Assembly (NCBI RefSeq): GCF_900115305.1
Contig: NZ_FOVW01000006.1
Location: 248,001-312,000, forward strand
Direction of reading: 5' to 3'
DNA length: 64,000 nt
Origin: Algoriphagus ornithinivorans
GTDB lineage: Bacteria > Bacteroidota > Bacteroidia > Cytophagales > Cyclobacteriaceae
Below the pieces are notes generated by a model, which did not search any database, had not been told where the DNA came from, and saw nothing but the letters and a program-made list of their open reading frames with translations. Below are positions 25,431 to 34,268 of the stretch, piece after piece. The position numbers were made by a program, and so were the translations under genes. Positions within the stretch are counted from its first letter, which is position 1. Each line of letters begins with the position of its first letter.

Positions 25431-26171
25431 TTATTTTTTCAATTCCCGAACCTGAATGTTTTCCAGATTGATTTCAGAAAGTAATTCTAATTTACCTTTT
25501 TCATAAAGGACTTGCATGCTGTCGACGGGAGTATTTTTATCCTCCGGTTTAAGATTTAAATAATTCTGAAACCTTATTCCACCTTTCTCAATAGCATTGC
25601 TCACTTCTCTCATTCGAACTCCACCTCCATCAGTATGATAACTGTATGCCAAATAATCCATCAAGTAATCCTCTTCCCCTATCCAATATAAAAACTGATC
25701 ATCGAAGTCCTCTCCTCCACCTTCTTTTTGAAAAGTGACTTTGATTAAATGATAAGACTCTCCGTTCAACTCTGTTTTTCCAACATATGTCTTAATTACC
25801 GCAGGATCATTTAAGCCGTAGGGTAGAAAAGCAAAATATGCCACAGAATTCACAGATCTTGAAAATGCTCCTATTCTTTCTTCTGTTAAAGTATCGATCT
25901 TTACAGAATTGACGGTTCGTGTAAAACCCTCATTATTGAGTACATCTTTCACCATTCCGGTGGAATCCTCAAACTCTCTGATATACTCAAATGAGTTCTC
26001 TGATTTATAGATCGTATAATGAATATTTCTAAAGTCAAACTCAATCAAAGAATTGGGATAGTTATTCCCTCCATGTGCCTCAATTGCCAAATCCACAATT
26101 TTTTCAGCTTCCGTTTTTGAGTTACATGATATTAATGTAATACTTAAAACAAATATTATTAAATATTTCAT
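25431..26171 (-). CDS. DUF6503-like lipoprotein (paralogue B)
   Basis: The 246-residue lipoprotein has the leader MKYLIIFVLSITLISC. The mature start EAEKIVDLAIEAHGGNNY matches the neighbouring gene's DILEKSIEAHGGWNAW, and both continue with a beta-rich domain containing a Y/V-x-G-K-x-E/I strand and a YWIGEEDYLMDYL-type hairpin. This is the pattern of DUF6503-type lipoproteins, which resemble LolA/outer-membrane lipoprotein-sorting folds. No catalytic motif is visible. The gene begins six bases after its paralogue and five bases before the hydrolase-OsmC gene. Function is unknown; location is likely periplasmic or outer membrane. Confidence 0.72.
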   Translation of the reverse strand: MKYLIIFVLSITLISCNSKTEAEKIVDLAIEAHGGNNYPNSLIEFDFRNIHYTIYKSENSFEYIREFEDSTGMVKDVLNNEGFTRTVNSVKIDTLTEERIGAFSRSVNSVAYFAFLPYGLNDPAVIKTYVGKTELNGESYHLIKVTFQKEGGGEDFDDQFLYWIGEEDYLMDYLAYSYHTDGGGVRMREVSNAIEKGGIRFQNYLNLKPEDKNTPVDSMQVLYEKGKLELLSEINLENIQVRELKK

Positions 26172-26177
26172 TTTCTG

Positions 26178-26915
26178 TTATTTAACATTTTCAATTTCAA
26201 AATCACTATAGCTATACTCAGCCCTTAAAAAGGTGTTATCTCCTGATTCGTTTACTCTAAAGCTTTTTCTTTCTCCGTAGAATATAAACGGATCAGCATA
26301 AGAATAATTCAAGTTTTCGATCCGGCTTCTGTGATCGGAAAGCTGAACTTCATTTCCTACCATCATATAGCTATCAGCATCAAAAAAATACCACCAAATA
26401 TCTTTCCCGGGTCCATAATCAACTTTAACTACTTCTACTGATTGTGAAAAAATTTCTCTTTTACCAACATAGGTAAGTTTAGCCCCCTCATCCTCCAATA
26501 ATTTCCAAGGCTGGGCTATGACATAAAAAGCAGCATCAAAGTCCTTCTTCTTGGAAGCTAAAAAATCCGGGTTTTGTACAGGGTTTCCGGCAATAGAATA
26601 ATGCATGGACTCTCCGTCAAAATGAGCTAAATGTTCCACAGAATCTTTCTCCCAGCGGATAGTTCCTTCAAAAGAAGGTTGTAATCTAAAGCTTAATAAT
26701 TGATCAGTTTCACTCTCAACAGTTCCATCTTCGAGTAATAATCTGGTCCACTTTCTGAACTGGATAGTTTCTACTTTATCCCATGCATTCCATCCCCCAT
26801 GTGCTTCAATCGACTTTTCAAGAATATCTTTTGCCTGCTTTTCCTCCGAGGGAGTACAAGAGACTAATGCGGACGATACAATTAAAAGGAGAACATATCT
26901 TACATTAAGATTCAT
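26178..26915 (-). CDS. DUF6503-like lipoprotein (paralogue A)
   Basis: The 245-residue lipoprotein has the leader MNLNVRYVLLLIVSSALVSC. It shares the KSIEAHGGWNAWDK opening, a LTYVGKREIF strand and a WWYFFDADSYMMVGNE hairpin with the next gene downstream, so the two look like a tandem duplication that has diverged widely. A beta-sheet fold like that of lipoprotein carriers is likely. The gene overlaps the end of the upstream membrane glycosyltransferase by 11 bases, which ties it to that unit. No enzymatic residues can be identified. Confidence 0.72.
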   Translation of the reverse strand: MNLNVRYVLLLIVSSALVSCTPSEEKQAKDILEKSIEAHGGWNAWDKVETIQFRKWTRLLLEDGTVESETDQLLSFRLQPSFEGTIRWEKDSVEHLAHFDGESMHYSIAGNPVQNPDFLASKKKDFDAAFYVIAQPWKLLEDEGAKLTYVGKREIFSQSVEVVKVDYGPGKDIWWYFFDADSYMMVGNEVQLSDHRSRIENLNYSYADPFIFYGERKSFRVNESGDNTFLRAEYSYSDFEIENVK

Positions 26916-28254
26916 TTTTTGAAAGTTTATTGAGAGTAGAGAAGATTTGAGGGCGATAATCCCAAACCAAAGCTATCAGCAATAAAGCATATTCTAGCAC
27001 CAAGTAAAAGCTGCTTTCTTCAAAATTAGGGTTTCCATATGCCTGATAGGAAAAAATCACTGCAAAGCTCCATACCAAAAAGGACTTTTTCCCAGTCATC
27101 AAACTCAATCCTAATCCTGGAATTAAGTACCAAGGATGTATAACTGGTTGAAGCAATAAGTAACTCAGATAGATCAATACCCATAAATCTGCCAGCTTAA
27201 AAAGTGACTTGGGCGCTTTTTTCCAAGAAATAAACCAGACCCAAATCACAAAGGTCAAGCTTAGAACTTTACCTAAAGTCTCGATTGTATTATAGCCTTT
27301 GATCCGAAAGCCCACCTCTCTGAGCAGGTAATAAATTGAAGCATTGAATTCAAACTTTCCCTGATATAATCTGATACTTTGTAAAAAATTAATCCAGGCA
27401 TCATCCCAAACTAACCCAATAAATGAAATGCAGACAGCCAATAGAGTTCCAATCCAAAAAAAAGGGCTGAATTTAATTTTTCTAAAAAACAACCAAGAAG
27501 GTAGGAAGACAAAAGGCAGAAGCTTTACTCCTATGGCTAAGCCCCAAGATGTGCCAGCTAGAAATTTCTTGTTTTTTGAATATGCGATCAATGAACCTAA
27601 AAGGAACATCAGAACTATGCCTTCAAAATGAAGGTTGCCTATGACTTCTAGTATCACCAAAGGATTGAGCCAATATAAAACCAGGTTTCTCAATGGCACA
27701 TCAAACCTCCGGAATAGCTTGAGTAAGCCGAAAAAGACCAAAAGCTCACCAAGCAATAAGAAAGATCTGAGTGAAATTATTCCGAAAAGCGTGTTTTCCC
27801 CACTGGCTTCTGCAGCCAATCCAAACAACAATTGATTGGACGGCGGATAAACTGAATAATAATTCGGAGAATTCAAATAAGGATAAAGGCGCTCAAAGAA
27901 TTCCAACTCATTGGCTGAATCTTCTACCAATTTCTGAGGAGTTTTGTCATAGGGATTCCCCTCTAATCTGACTATTTCACCATCCCAAAGAAATCTAGCA
28001 TAATCATCTGATAATAAAGGTATTGAGTGAGACAATATTAACCTTAGCAAAAATCCGAAAAGAAATATACCCAACCATATTTCCTGATATTTTTGTAGCT
28101 TATATATTCCATACATCCCCAAAAAAGAAAGGGAAAATGCTGCAAAGAGATATGGGAAATTCTCTCGGGAAATAGAGTACCCTAAGGCATAAACACCAAT
28201 GACTAGAAAAGCGCCAAAAATTAATAATAACGCCTTATGCTTATTACTTTTCAA
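26905..28254 (-). CDS. Polytopic GT-C-type glycosyltransferase (mannosyltransferase-like)
   Basis: The 449 residues hold about eleven hydrophobic segments. A conserved loop after the second pair, SHSIPLLSDDYARFLWDGEIVRLEGNPYDKTP, contains an acidic pair (DD) as in GT-C enzymes that use polyprenyl-phosphate sugars. A later YSVYPPSNQLLFG loop is also typical of GT87/GT39-like families. The start is a TTG at 28254 within the 11-base overlap with the upstream lipoprotein gene. A dolichyl-phosphate-sugar synthase-like protein is encoded two genes upstream and could make its donor. It sits in the inner membrane; the acceptor is unknown. Confidence 0.8.
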   Translation of the reverse strand: MKSNKHKALLLIFGAFLVIGVYALGYSISRENFPYLFAAFSLSFLGMYGIYKLQKYQEIWLGIFLFGFLLRLILSHSIPLLSDDYARFLWDGEIVRLEGNPYDKTPQKLVEDSANELEFFERLYPYLNSPNYYSVYPPSNQLLFGLAAEASGENTLFGIISLRSFLLLGELLVFFGLLKLFRRFDVPLRNLVLYWLNPLVILEVIGNLHFEGIVLMFLLGSLIAYSKNKKFLAGTSWGLAIGVKLLPFVFLPSWLFFRKIKFSPFFWIGTLLAVCISFIGLVWDDAWINFLQSIRLYQGKFEFNASIYYLLREVGFRIKGYNTIETLGKVLSLTFVIWVWFISWKKAPKSLFKLADLWVLIYLSYLLLQPVIHPWYLIPGLGLSLMTGKKSFLVWSFAVIFSYQAYGNPNFEESSFYLVLEYALLLIALVWDYRPQIFSTLNKLSKNES

Positions 28255-29137
28255 TTCCTAAATCGTTTCTCAGAGGCTCAAATAATTTTTCATTTTTATT
28301 CCAATAATCCAGCATATTGAGACTTCTTCGAGTAGCTTTAGTCACTTCTTGATCACCATTGCTTTTGGTTTGGATTTCCTCCCAGGCTAAGATTTCGTAT
28401 GGAAAAAACTTCTTGTATTGAATTTTTAGGGTTCTTCTGAGTTGCGGATAATCCACGATCAACTCAGAGCTGTTTTCACCTAGGTCATTTTTGCTGATAT
28501 CAGCTCTGTAGTCTTTTAGTTCTACATGAGAAAACCTTTGAAAAGTCAATCCCGGAATTAATCTGGCATCTCCTTCAGCAATCAAATCAGGATTCAAGCG
28601 AATCAAATTAAATAACTCATCCTCTGCCTTGGCATCGATTTTCAGCTCCTGATCTCCTTCCGATTCAAAATATGAAAACAACTGCACTTTGTAGGCACTG
28701 TTTTTCCAATTCATCTGAGTAAATGCCTGACCACACCATTCTGTGACCGAGGAGACTATTTTATAGGAATTTAGCTCCTCATAGATCGGTGTAAAAACTG
28801 ACAGCATGGTATTATAAGGGTAAACTCCTGTGACAAACTCTCTAGTCATGTTGAGCTTCATAACCTTTTTGGCATCCCTTCCTGCTTCAGAGGGATCATC
28901 TAGCTTCACCTGTTTCCTTTTGGAAAAATCTTCCGTCACAAAAATTAATACGGCAGTACCATTTCTAGATTCCCCGTACCTAACCTGCTCCAAATCAAAA
29001 ACATTGATTTCGGCTTGACCCTGATACCAATAGCCTGCAAACTGTTCTTCTTCTACTCCATCCCTACCTTTGGGGCCGCAGGCGTAAATCGAAAATGCCA
29101 GCAAAAATATCAGTAATATGTTTCGGGAATTTCTCAT
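28244..29137 (-). CDS. Lipoprotein of unknown function within glycosyltransferase cluster
   Basis: The 297-residue protein has the lipoprotein leader MRNSRNILLIFLLAFSIYAC. The mature part is beta-rich with a WYQGQAEINVFDLEQVRYGESR opening, an acidic FVTEDFSKRKQVKLDD strand and a SSVTEWCGQAFTQMNW segment that is likely conserved. No catalytic pattern is recognised. Similar proteins sometimes carry the name septum formation inhibitor Maf, but the nucleotide pyrophosphatase motifs of true Maf proteins are absent. It lies between a glycosyltransferase and a GT-C enzyme and overlaps the latter by 11 bases, suggesting a periplasmic partner role. Confidence 0.65.
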   Translation of the reverse strand: MRNSRNILLIFLLAFSIYACGPKGRDGVEEEQFAGYWYQGQAEINVFDLEQVRYGESRNGTAVLIFVTEDFSKRKQVKLDDPSEAGRDAKKVMKLNMTREFVTGVYPYNTMLSVFTPIYEELNSYKIVSSVTEWCGQAFTQMNWKNSAYKVQLFSYFESEGDQELKIDAKAEDELFNLIRLNPDLIAEGDARLIPGLTFQRFSHVELKDYRADISKNDLGENSSELIVDYPQLRRTLKIQYKKFFPYEILAWEEIQTKSNGDQEVTKATRRSLNMLDYWNKNEKLFEPLRNDLGIEK

Positions 29138-29176
29138 AAGTATGAAGATTTAAAAACTTCTCTAAGATTGCCAAAA

Positions 29177-29869
29177 TTACCAATACTTAAAAATCGTATA
29201 GATAATCTTATAGCCAGCACCAAAAACTCCTTTAACAGTACCGCTGACTTTGGACACTCCTATTCTTTTTCTATACCTTACCGGAACTTCAGTATACCTC
29301 AGACCTGCTTTATGGGCTTTGATCTGCATCTCTATAGTCCATCCATAATCTTGGTCTACCATATTGATGTCCATGAGCTTTTGCCAAACAATAGCTCTAA
29401 AAGGGCCTAAATCAGAAAATTTAGCTCCTTGAATGTATTTCATCATGGTTGTGGCAAGCCAATTGCCAAAGACCTGAGGAAAAGTCATGGAACCGGATTC
29501 CCGCTCCCCTTGTGCTCTAGATCCAATCACCATATCGGCTTGTTTATTAATTATTGGCTGGATCAAACCTGTCATTTCTTCCGGATAATCTGAATAGTCT
29601 CCGTCCAAAAAGACCACAATATCAGGCTGAACTTCCTGAGATCGAATCCAATCCATGGCTGTTAAACAAGCTTTCCCGTAGCCCTTTTGTCCTTCAAAGA
29701 CGACTACTGCTCCCGCCTGCTCCGCTACATACCCAGTCTGATCTGTTGAGTTATTATTGGCAACAACAATATTTCTAACCCATCTGGGAATATCTTGTAT
29801 AACCTTGGCAATAGATTTTTCCTCATTAAATGCAGGAATGATGACGTCAATTAGGTGATTTGGAAACAT
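29177..29869 (-). CDS. Family 2 glycosyltransferase, polyprenyl-phosphate sugar synthase-like
   Basis: The 230-residue cytoplasmic protein opens with VIIPAFNEEKSIAKVIQDIP, the nucleotide-sugar binding start of GT2 enzymes. The metal-binding FLDGDYSDYPEEM (DxD-like) follows, as does GSRAQGERESGSM, characteristic of dolichyl-phosphate mannose/glucose synthase relatives. It lacks the C-terminal membrane pair of DPM1/GtrB types. It probably forms a polyprenyl-phosphate sugar used by the GT-C enzyme encoded two genes downstream. It begins three bases after the cellulose-synthase-like gene, so co-translation is likely. Sugar identity is not determined. Confidence 0.84.
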   Translation of the reverse strand: MFPNHLIDVIIPAFNEEKSIAKVIQDIPRWVRNIVVANNNSTDQTGYVAEQAGAVVVFEGQKGYGKACLTAMDWIRSQEVQPDIVVFLDGDYSDYPEEMTGLIQPIINKQADMVIGSRAQGERESGSMTFPQVFGNWLATTMMKYIQGAKFSDLGPFRAIVWQKLMDINMVDQDYGWTIEMQIKAHKAGLRYTEVPVRYRKRIGVSKVSGTVKGVFGAGYKIIYTIFKYW

Positions 29870-29872
29870 GAA

Positions 29873-31345
29873 TTATCGCCCTAGAGCATAAGATTTAAAG
29901 GAACTGATGAAAACTAGGGAATAACCCACCGCTAGCATCAGATGGAAAGGTAGGAAGAGGTAGTTTTGTTGAAATATTCCAAGTACAACCATTCCAATGA
30001 AAACGAGAGCCAAGGCACCTTCCAACCAAGTCGTAATCGGCATCCGTAAATTGATGTATTGATTGCTGCGAAGACTGAATTTTCCTCCTTCCAAATTGAA
30101 TTTTGGTGTCCGGATAAAGGGTGATTTCTTTCCAGTTAAGCCTTCCATGACCGCTTGGGTATTATGTAATGCCATTCCCATGGAGACAGAAAGGAATAAG
30201 GGTAATAGAAAAATAGCCTCGAATAAGCTTTTGAAAAAATGTTGCTTTCTATAGAAATAGGAAACCAAATAGATCAGGGATATGATGGCAAAGCCCACCA
30301 AAGAAAAGCTTGCTAATTGAATCCAACCTGGACCTAAAATTTGCTGATCTACTAACCACCAAACCCCAATACTGCTCAGGCTGACAATCAGTATAGCCAA
30401 AAATATGGTACTGTTAAATAAATGAGCCATTGCATGAATTTTCACATGTGCTGGCAAATTTGTCTTTAGAACTGCAGCCCCGTGTTTAGCCGCACATTCT
30501 GCCCCACCCTTGGTCCATCGGAACTGCTGGGATTTAATAGCTGACATAATGGGAGGAAGTTCTGCAGGTGATTCCACTTCAGGCCTGTAGATAAATTTCC
30601 AACCTTTTCTTTGAGCTCTATAACTCAGGTCTAGGTCCTCAGTAAGGGTATCGTCATGCCAATTCCCCGCATCCAGTATAGTTTCCTTTCTCCAAATACC
30701 TCCCGTACCATTAAAATTAATAAATGCACCCTGACGGTTTCTACCCATTTGCTCAATTAAAAAATGAGCATCCAGGGCAAAAGCCTGTAGTCGAGTCAAC
30801 AAAGAATAATGCTGGTTTAAATGAGTCCAACGACTCTGAACCATTCCTACTTTTGAATCTGAAAACCAAGGAATGGTTTGTAGCAGAAAATTAGGATCAG
30901 GAATGAAATCCGAATCAAAAATGGCAATAAATTCACCTTTAGCTACTTCCAGCCCCTCTTTTAAAGCCCCAGCTTTAAAACCTTTTCTATCAATTCTGTG
31001 AATGTATTGAAAGTTAATTGTGGGAAACTCCTTCAATTTCTCCTGAATCAGTTCTTTGGTTTGGTCAGTACTGTCATCCAAGATCTGAATTTCTAATTTA
31101 TCCAAGGGATAATTCAGTTTTGACACAGCTTCGATTAACCTTTCAGCTACGTACATTTCATTGAAAAGAGGAAGCTGAACGGTGATTTGTGGCAACTCGG
31201 AAGGATTGGAGGGTATGGGCTGAGGATTTCTTTTCTCCTTAAAGAAAAAAAGCAATAGATGCCCTTGGGCCAAACTATAAATAAATATGAATACCATTCC
31301 CAAGAGATATATCCCCAGAAGAATGAATGCTAAGATCTCAGGCAT
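29873..31345 (-). CDS. Membrane processive-type GT2 glycosyltransferase (cellulose synthase-like)
   Basis: The 490-residue protein has an N-terminal membrane helix (3-27), a GT-A catalytic domain and four or more C-terminal helices. Motifs are VQLPLFNEMYVAERLIEAV, LDDSTDQT, IFDSDFIPDP (DxD), TEDLDLSYRAQRKGW and QQFRWTKGG, the QxxRW signature of processive GT2 enzymes. No PilZ domain is present, so direct c-di-GMP control is unlikely. Such enzymes make beta-glucans or transfer sugars to lipids. It overlaps the polyferredoxin gene by eight bases, an unusual link between glycan synthesis and an electron-transfer protein. Confidence 0.85.
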   Translation of the reverse strand: MPEILAFILLGIYLLGMVFIFIYSLAQGHLLLFFFKEKRNPQPIPSNPSELPQITVQLPLFNEMYVAERLIEAVSKLNYPLDKLEIQILDDSTDQTKELIQEKLKEFPTINFQYIHRIDRKGFKAGALKEGLEVAKGEFIAIFDSDFIPDPNFLLQTIPWFSDSKVGMVQSRWTHLNQHYSLLTRLQAFALDAHFLIEQMGRNRQGAFINFNGTGGIWRKETILDAGNWHDDTLTEDLDLSYRAQRKGWKFIYRPEVESPAELPPIMSAIKSQQFRWTKGGAECAAKHGAAVLKTNLPAHVKIHAMAHLFNSTIFLAILIVSLSSIGVWWLVDQQILGPGWIQLASFSLVGFAIISLIYLVSYFYRKQHFFKSLFEAIFLLPLFLSVSMGMALHNTQAVMEGLTGKKSPFIRTPKFNLEGGKFSLRSNQYINLRMPITTWLEGALALVFIGMVVLGIFQQNYLFLPFHLMLAVGYSLVFISSFKSYALGR

Positions 31346-32882
31346 TGACTTTAATGGAATCGTTACCGATCAAAATCGGATTTTCGTTAATTCGTCCCTC
31401 TTCAGGACCATTTTCTAGTTTTAATACTCCTCTTGGACAAACCGCAGAACAAACCCCACAACCTACACAAGAAGAGCGCACAATATTCTGTCCTCTTTGA
31501 GCATACCATCTGACGTCAATTCCCATTTCGCAATAGGTTGAACAGTTGCCACATGATATACACTGACCACCATTGGTCGTAATTCTAAATCTAGACTTGA
31601 ACCTTTGAACCATACCTAAATAGGCAGCCAAAGGGCATCCAAACCTGCACCAGACTCTATTTCCCATAAATGGATAGAAGCCTGTTCCAACCACTCCCGC
31701 AAATGCGGAACCAATTGCAAATCCATAAAACGAATGTAGCTGGTTGGTGACATTTCCCAAAAAGCTGAAAGATGAAAAATAGTTAGCAATTGTGACCAAA
31801 GTCATCACCACCGCCAAAACCAAAACCCCATGGATAAGGTATCTTTCAATATTCCAAGCTTTTAAGCTTTTGTCGGAAAGCTGTCTGTAAGGGTCTCCAA
31901 CAGTTTCGGCCAAACCACCGCATCCACAAACCCAAGAGCAATACCATCTTTTTCCATAGAAATAGGTAAAAAGAGGAACGGCGATGATTATTAACAGAAT
32001 ACCCCATATCAACATAAACATACCTACCCCTCCATTGGAAAGGAATGTGCTTATCTGATAATCATAAAAAAAATCATAATCTAATGGCCAAATATTCTTG
32101 AAATCATAGTAGGGCTGGTTAAGCAATACCAATATCTCGGGGATTAGAAAAGCAAAAGCAGTCTGAAAAAACATAACCGAAGCTGTTCTAAGCTGTTGGT
32201 ATTTGTTGCCTCTGTATTTTCTAAACATTCGAATACCCATCACCAAAATGGCAAGTGTGTAAATAAATCCATACAAAAACCATTGGCTAGCAGGATTTCC
32301 GGATAGTAAAAGGCTTAGGGGATTGACCATCCAGACAGCATTTACCATATAGGCAGGAAACCAGTATAAAATGATATAGAATAAGATGAGATAGGTTCCG
32401 GTAATCATACCCAACCAACCTCGATTTTTCATTTTAGAGTGAAAAATTCCATTGTTCTTTATTCCTTCAGGTTCTCCTTGATGTTTGGGAATATTATATA
32501 ATAAGCCTCCCAAGACCACCAAGCCAATTGACAGAAACAAAAAAAGCAAAGGTTGGGACTTGACTGGACTCTGCACAGATGCTTTTGTCAAAGGAAATGT
32601 ATAATCATCCCATATTACCTGATCCCATTGCTGATTATCCTTGCGCTCTTGATTGTAGTCATCAATTTTACCATTAACCTCAGAAATAAATGTGAAATTC
32701 GTCTGATAGGTTTTTCCATAGAGGGGACTCAATATTTCATTCATTGACTCCTGATGGATCTCTTTGGTTTGAGATAAAACTATCTCCTCAGAAAGTTGAT
32801 AACTGCCCAAAAAGGGGATGATAGTAAAAGCTAACAATCCTCCTAGAAACAAAACCAAGCCTAATTTTTGAATTAATTTCAT
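31338..32882 (-). CDS. Membrane polyferredoxin (NapH/NosR-like 4Fe-4S protein)
   Basis: The 514-residue protein has one N-terminal helix, a periplasmic loop of about 80 residues and then roughly six more helices. Two cytoplasmic cysteine motifs within the membrane part (CSWVCGCGG and CRFGCPLAAYLG) resemble NapH/NosR/CcoG-type proteins. Near the C terminus are two ferredoxin-type 4Fe-4S sites, CISCGNCSTYC and CVGCGVCSAVC. It should pass electrons across the inner membrane. The donor is probably the FAD oxidoreductase, whose gene overlaps by four bases; the periplasmic acceptor is unknown. Known family members serve nitrate, nitrous oxide or copper-site maturation, but none of those genes are nearby. 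Confidence 0.84.
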   Translation of the reverse strand: MKLIQKLGLVLFLGGLLAFTIIPFLGSYQLSEEIVLSQTKEIHQESMNEILSPLYGKTYQTNFTFISEVNGKIDDYNQERKDNQQWDQVIWDDYTFPLTKASVQSPVKSQPLLFLFLSIGLVVLGGLLYNIPKHQGEPEGIKNNGIFHSKMKNRGWLGMITGTYLILFYIILYWFPAYMVNAVWMVNPLSLLLSGNPASQWFLYGFIYTLAILVMGIRMFRKYRGNKYQQLRTASVMFFQTAFAFLIPEILVLLNQPYYDFKNIWPLDYDFFYDYQISTFLSNGGVGMFMLIWGILLIIIAVPLFTYFYGKRWYCSWVCGCGGLAETVGDPYRQLSDKSLKAWNIERYLIHGVLVLAVVMTLVTIANYFSSFSFLGNVTNQLHSFYGFAIGSAFAGVVGTGFYPFMGNRVWCRFGCPLAAYLGMVQRFKSRFRITTNGGQCISCGNCSTYCEMGIDVRWYAQRGQNIVRSSCVGCGVCSAVCPRGVLKLENGPEEGRINENPILIGNDSIKVNA

Positions 32883-34234
32883 AATCTTGCTCCTAGTAGT
32901 TTTTGAATAAATGATTTTTTAGAAGGAGTAAATTCTCCACCAAATTGTTCTTTGTAGACCTTTTGGATTTCGTTGATGTAGGGGGCATAAAATTCCGGAT
33001 CAAAATTAGCTTTCGATAAATGAGCCATCACCTTTTCCCCAGTCCAACCCTGACTAATTGCTTTATCAAAAAACTCATGCTTGAGTCTAAATCCAAAATT
33101 ATTTACTCCCAGAATTTTCTTTTCCTGATCCATCAACATTCTGAATGCCACTTTACCTGAACGGTGTTCCCAATAGAAATTGATCACATCATCCTTTTCC
33201 CAATCAGCAGGAACAGTTCCATATGTCTGGTATTCTATATCTAAAAATTTTGCAGAGTTAAACCAAACACCAGGCTTATACGGAACAGGTTTATTTATCA
33301 AATTATAAGCTAGCGTCTCTCCGTGCATCCTTCCTGTATACCAAACCTGTTCAATATTTTTTCGGTCTTTCCCCGGCACTTCCCTAAACTCTGCACAATC
33401 ACCGATGGCAAATACATCAGGCATGTTGGTTCTGAAATATTGATCAACCAAAACTCCTCTTTTTAAATCCAACTCAGAATTTTTAAGAAAATCAATATTT
33501 GGAGAGACTCCAGCGGTTAATCCAACAAACTGACAATCAATCAGCTCACCTTCTTTGGTTTTAACTGCTTTCACTTTTCCATTTTGATCGCCAATTATTT
33601 CATCTAACTCAGCATTGAGTCTCAAATCAAAATGGTGTTCTTTTATATGCCTGCCTACAAGTTCGGATTCCTCTTTAGGAAGTACATTATTCCAGAAACC
33701 GGCTTCCCTAACCAAAAAAGTGACACTGATTTTCTTATAGGCAAGCATTTCGGCCATTTCAATTCCTATCAAGCCCCCTCCTACAATCACAGCATGAGAA
33801 ACACCTGCCTCAGTGGTCTTTTCCATTAACTCCAAATCTTGCTTAGAATAAAGACCTTGAACATTAGCTAGATCCTGCCCAGGCCAGCCAAACTTATTTG
33901 GCTTAGAACCTGTCGCTATCACCAATTGATCGTAGGATAGAGAATCGCCACTGGTAAACAGAAGAGCCTTCGATTTAAAGTCAATTTGCTTAACCCACCC
34001 CTCTATTAAATCGATCCGGTTTTTCTCCCAAAACCAATTCTCATAAGGCTGTGTGTGCTCGAATTTCATATGTCCCATGTACACATACATCAGAGCAGTT
34101 CGGGAAAAGAAATACTTGCTTTCGCCCGAGATAACAGTGATTTTAACATCACTATCCAGCTTCCTTAAGTGTCGGGCACAGGTTATTCCTGATATTCCAT
34201 TTCCAATGATAACTATGTGCTGGGCTTGAGACAT
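32879..34234 (-). CDS. NAD(P)H/FAD-dependent oxidoreductase
   Basis: The 451 residues have the two dinucleotide folds of pyridine nucleotide-disulphide oxidoreductases. The FAD site is HIVIIGNGISGITCARHL (6-23), the NAD(P) site VIVGGGLIGIEMAEML near 148-163, and the second FAD motif is MPDVFAIGDCAEF. No CxxC disulphide pair is seen, so this is more like rubredoxin/ferredoxin reductases or NirB-type flavoproteins. A C-terminal domain of about 120 residues (from VWFNSAKFLDIEYQTYG) is also found in NirB-like proteins. The stop overlaps the start of the polyferredoxin gene, implying a two-protein NAD(P)H-to-membrane electron route. Confidence 0.86.
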   Translation of the reverse strand: MSQAQHIVIIGNGISGITCARHLRKLDSDVKITVISGESKYFFSRTALMYVYMGHMKFEHTQPYENWFWEKNRIDLIEGWVKQIDFKSKALLFTSGDSLSYDQLVIATGSKPNKFGWPGQDLANVQGLYSKQDLELMEKTTEAGVSHAVIVGGGLIGIEMAEMLAYKKISVTFLVREAGFWNNVLPKEESELVGRHIKEHHFDLRLNAELDEIIGDQNGKVKAVKTKEGELIDCQFVGLTAGVSPNIDFLKNSELDLKRGVLVDQYFRTNMPDVFAIGDCAEFREVPGKDRKNIEQVWYTGRMHGETLAYNLINKPVPYKPGVWFNSAKFLDIEYQTYGTVPADWEKDDVINFYWEHRSGKVAFRMLMDQEKKILGVNNFGFRLKHEFFDKAISQGWTGEKVMAHLSKANFDPEFYAPYINEIQKVYKEQFGGEFTPSKKSFIQKLLGARL

Positions 34235-34268
34235 TACTGGGTGAAAGGTTGGTGGTTGTTTGTAGATT

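Noticed and set aside
28244..29137. Naming the lipoprotein a Maf septum-formation inhibitor
   Set aside because: The conserved residues of Maf nucleotide pyrophosphatases are not present; the protein is an exported lipoprotein.
31338..34234. Nitrate or nitrous oxide respiration cluster
   Set aside because: The polyferredoxin resembles NapH/NosR, but no catalytic subunit, cytochrome or maturation gene is present.
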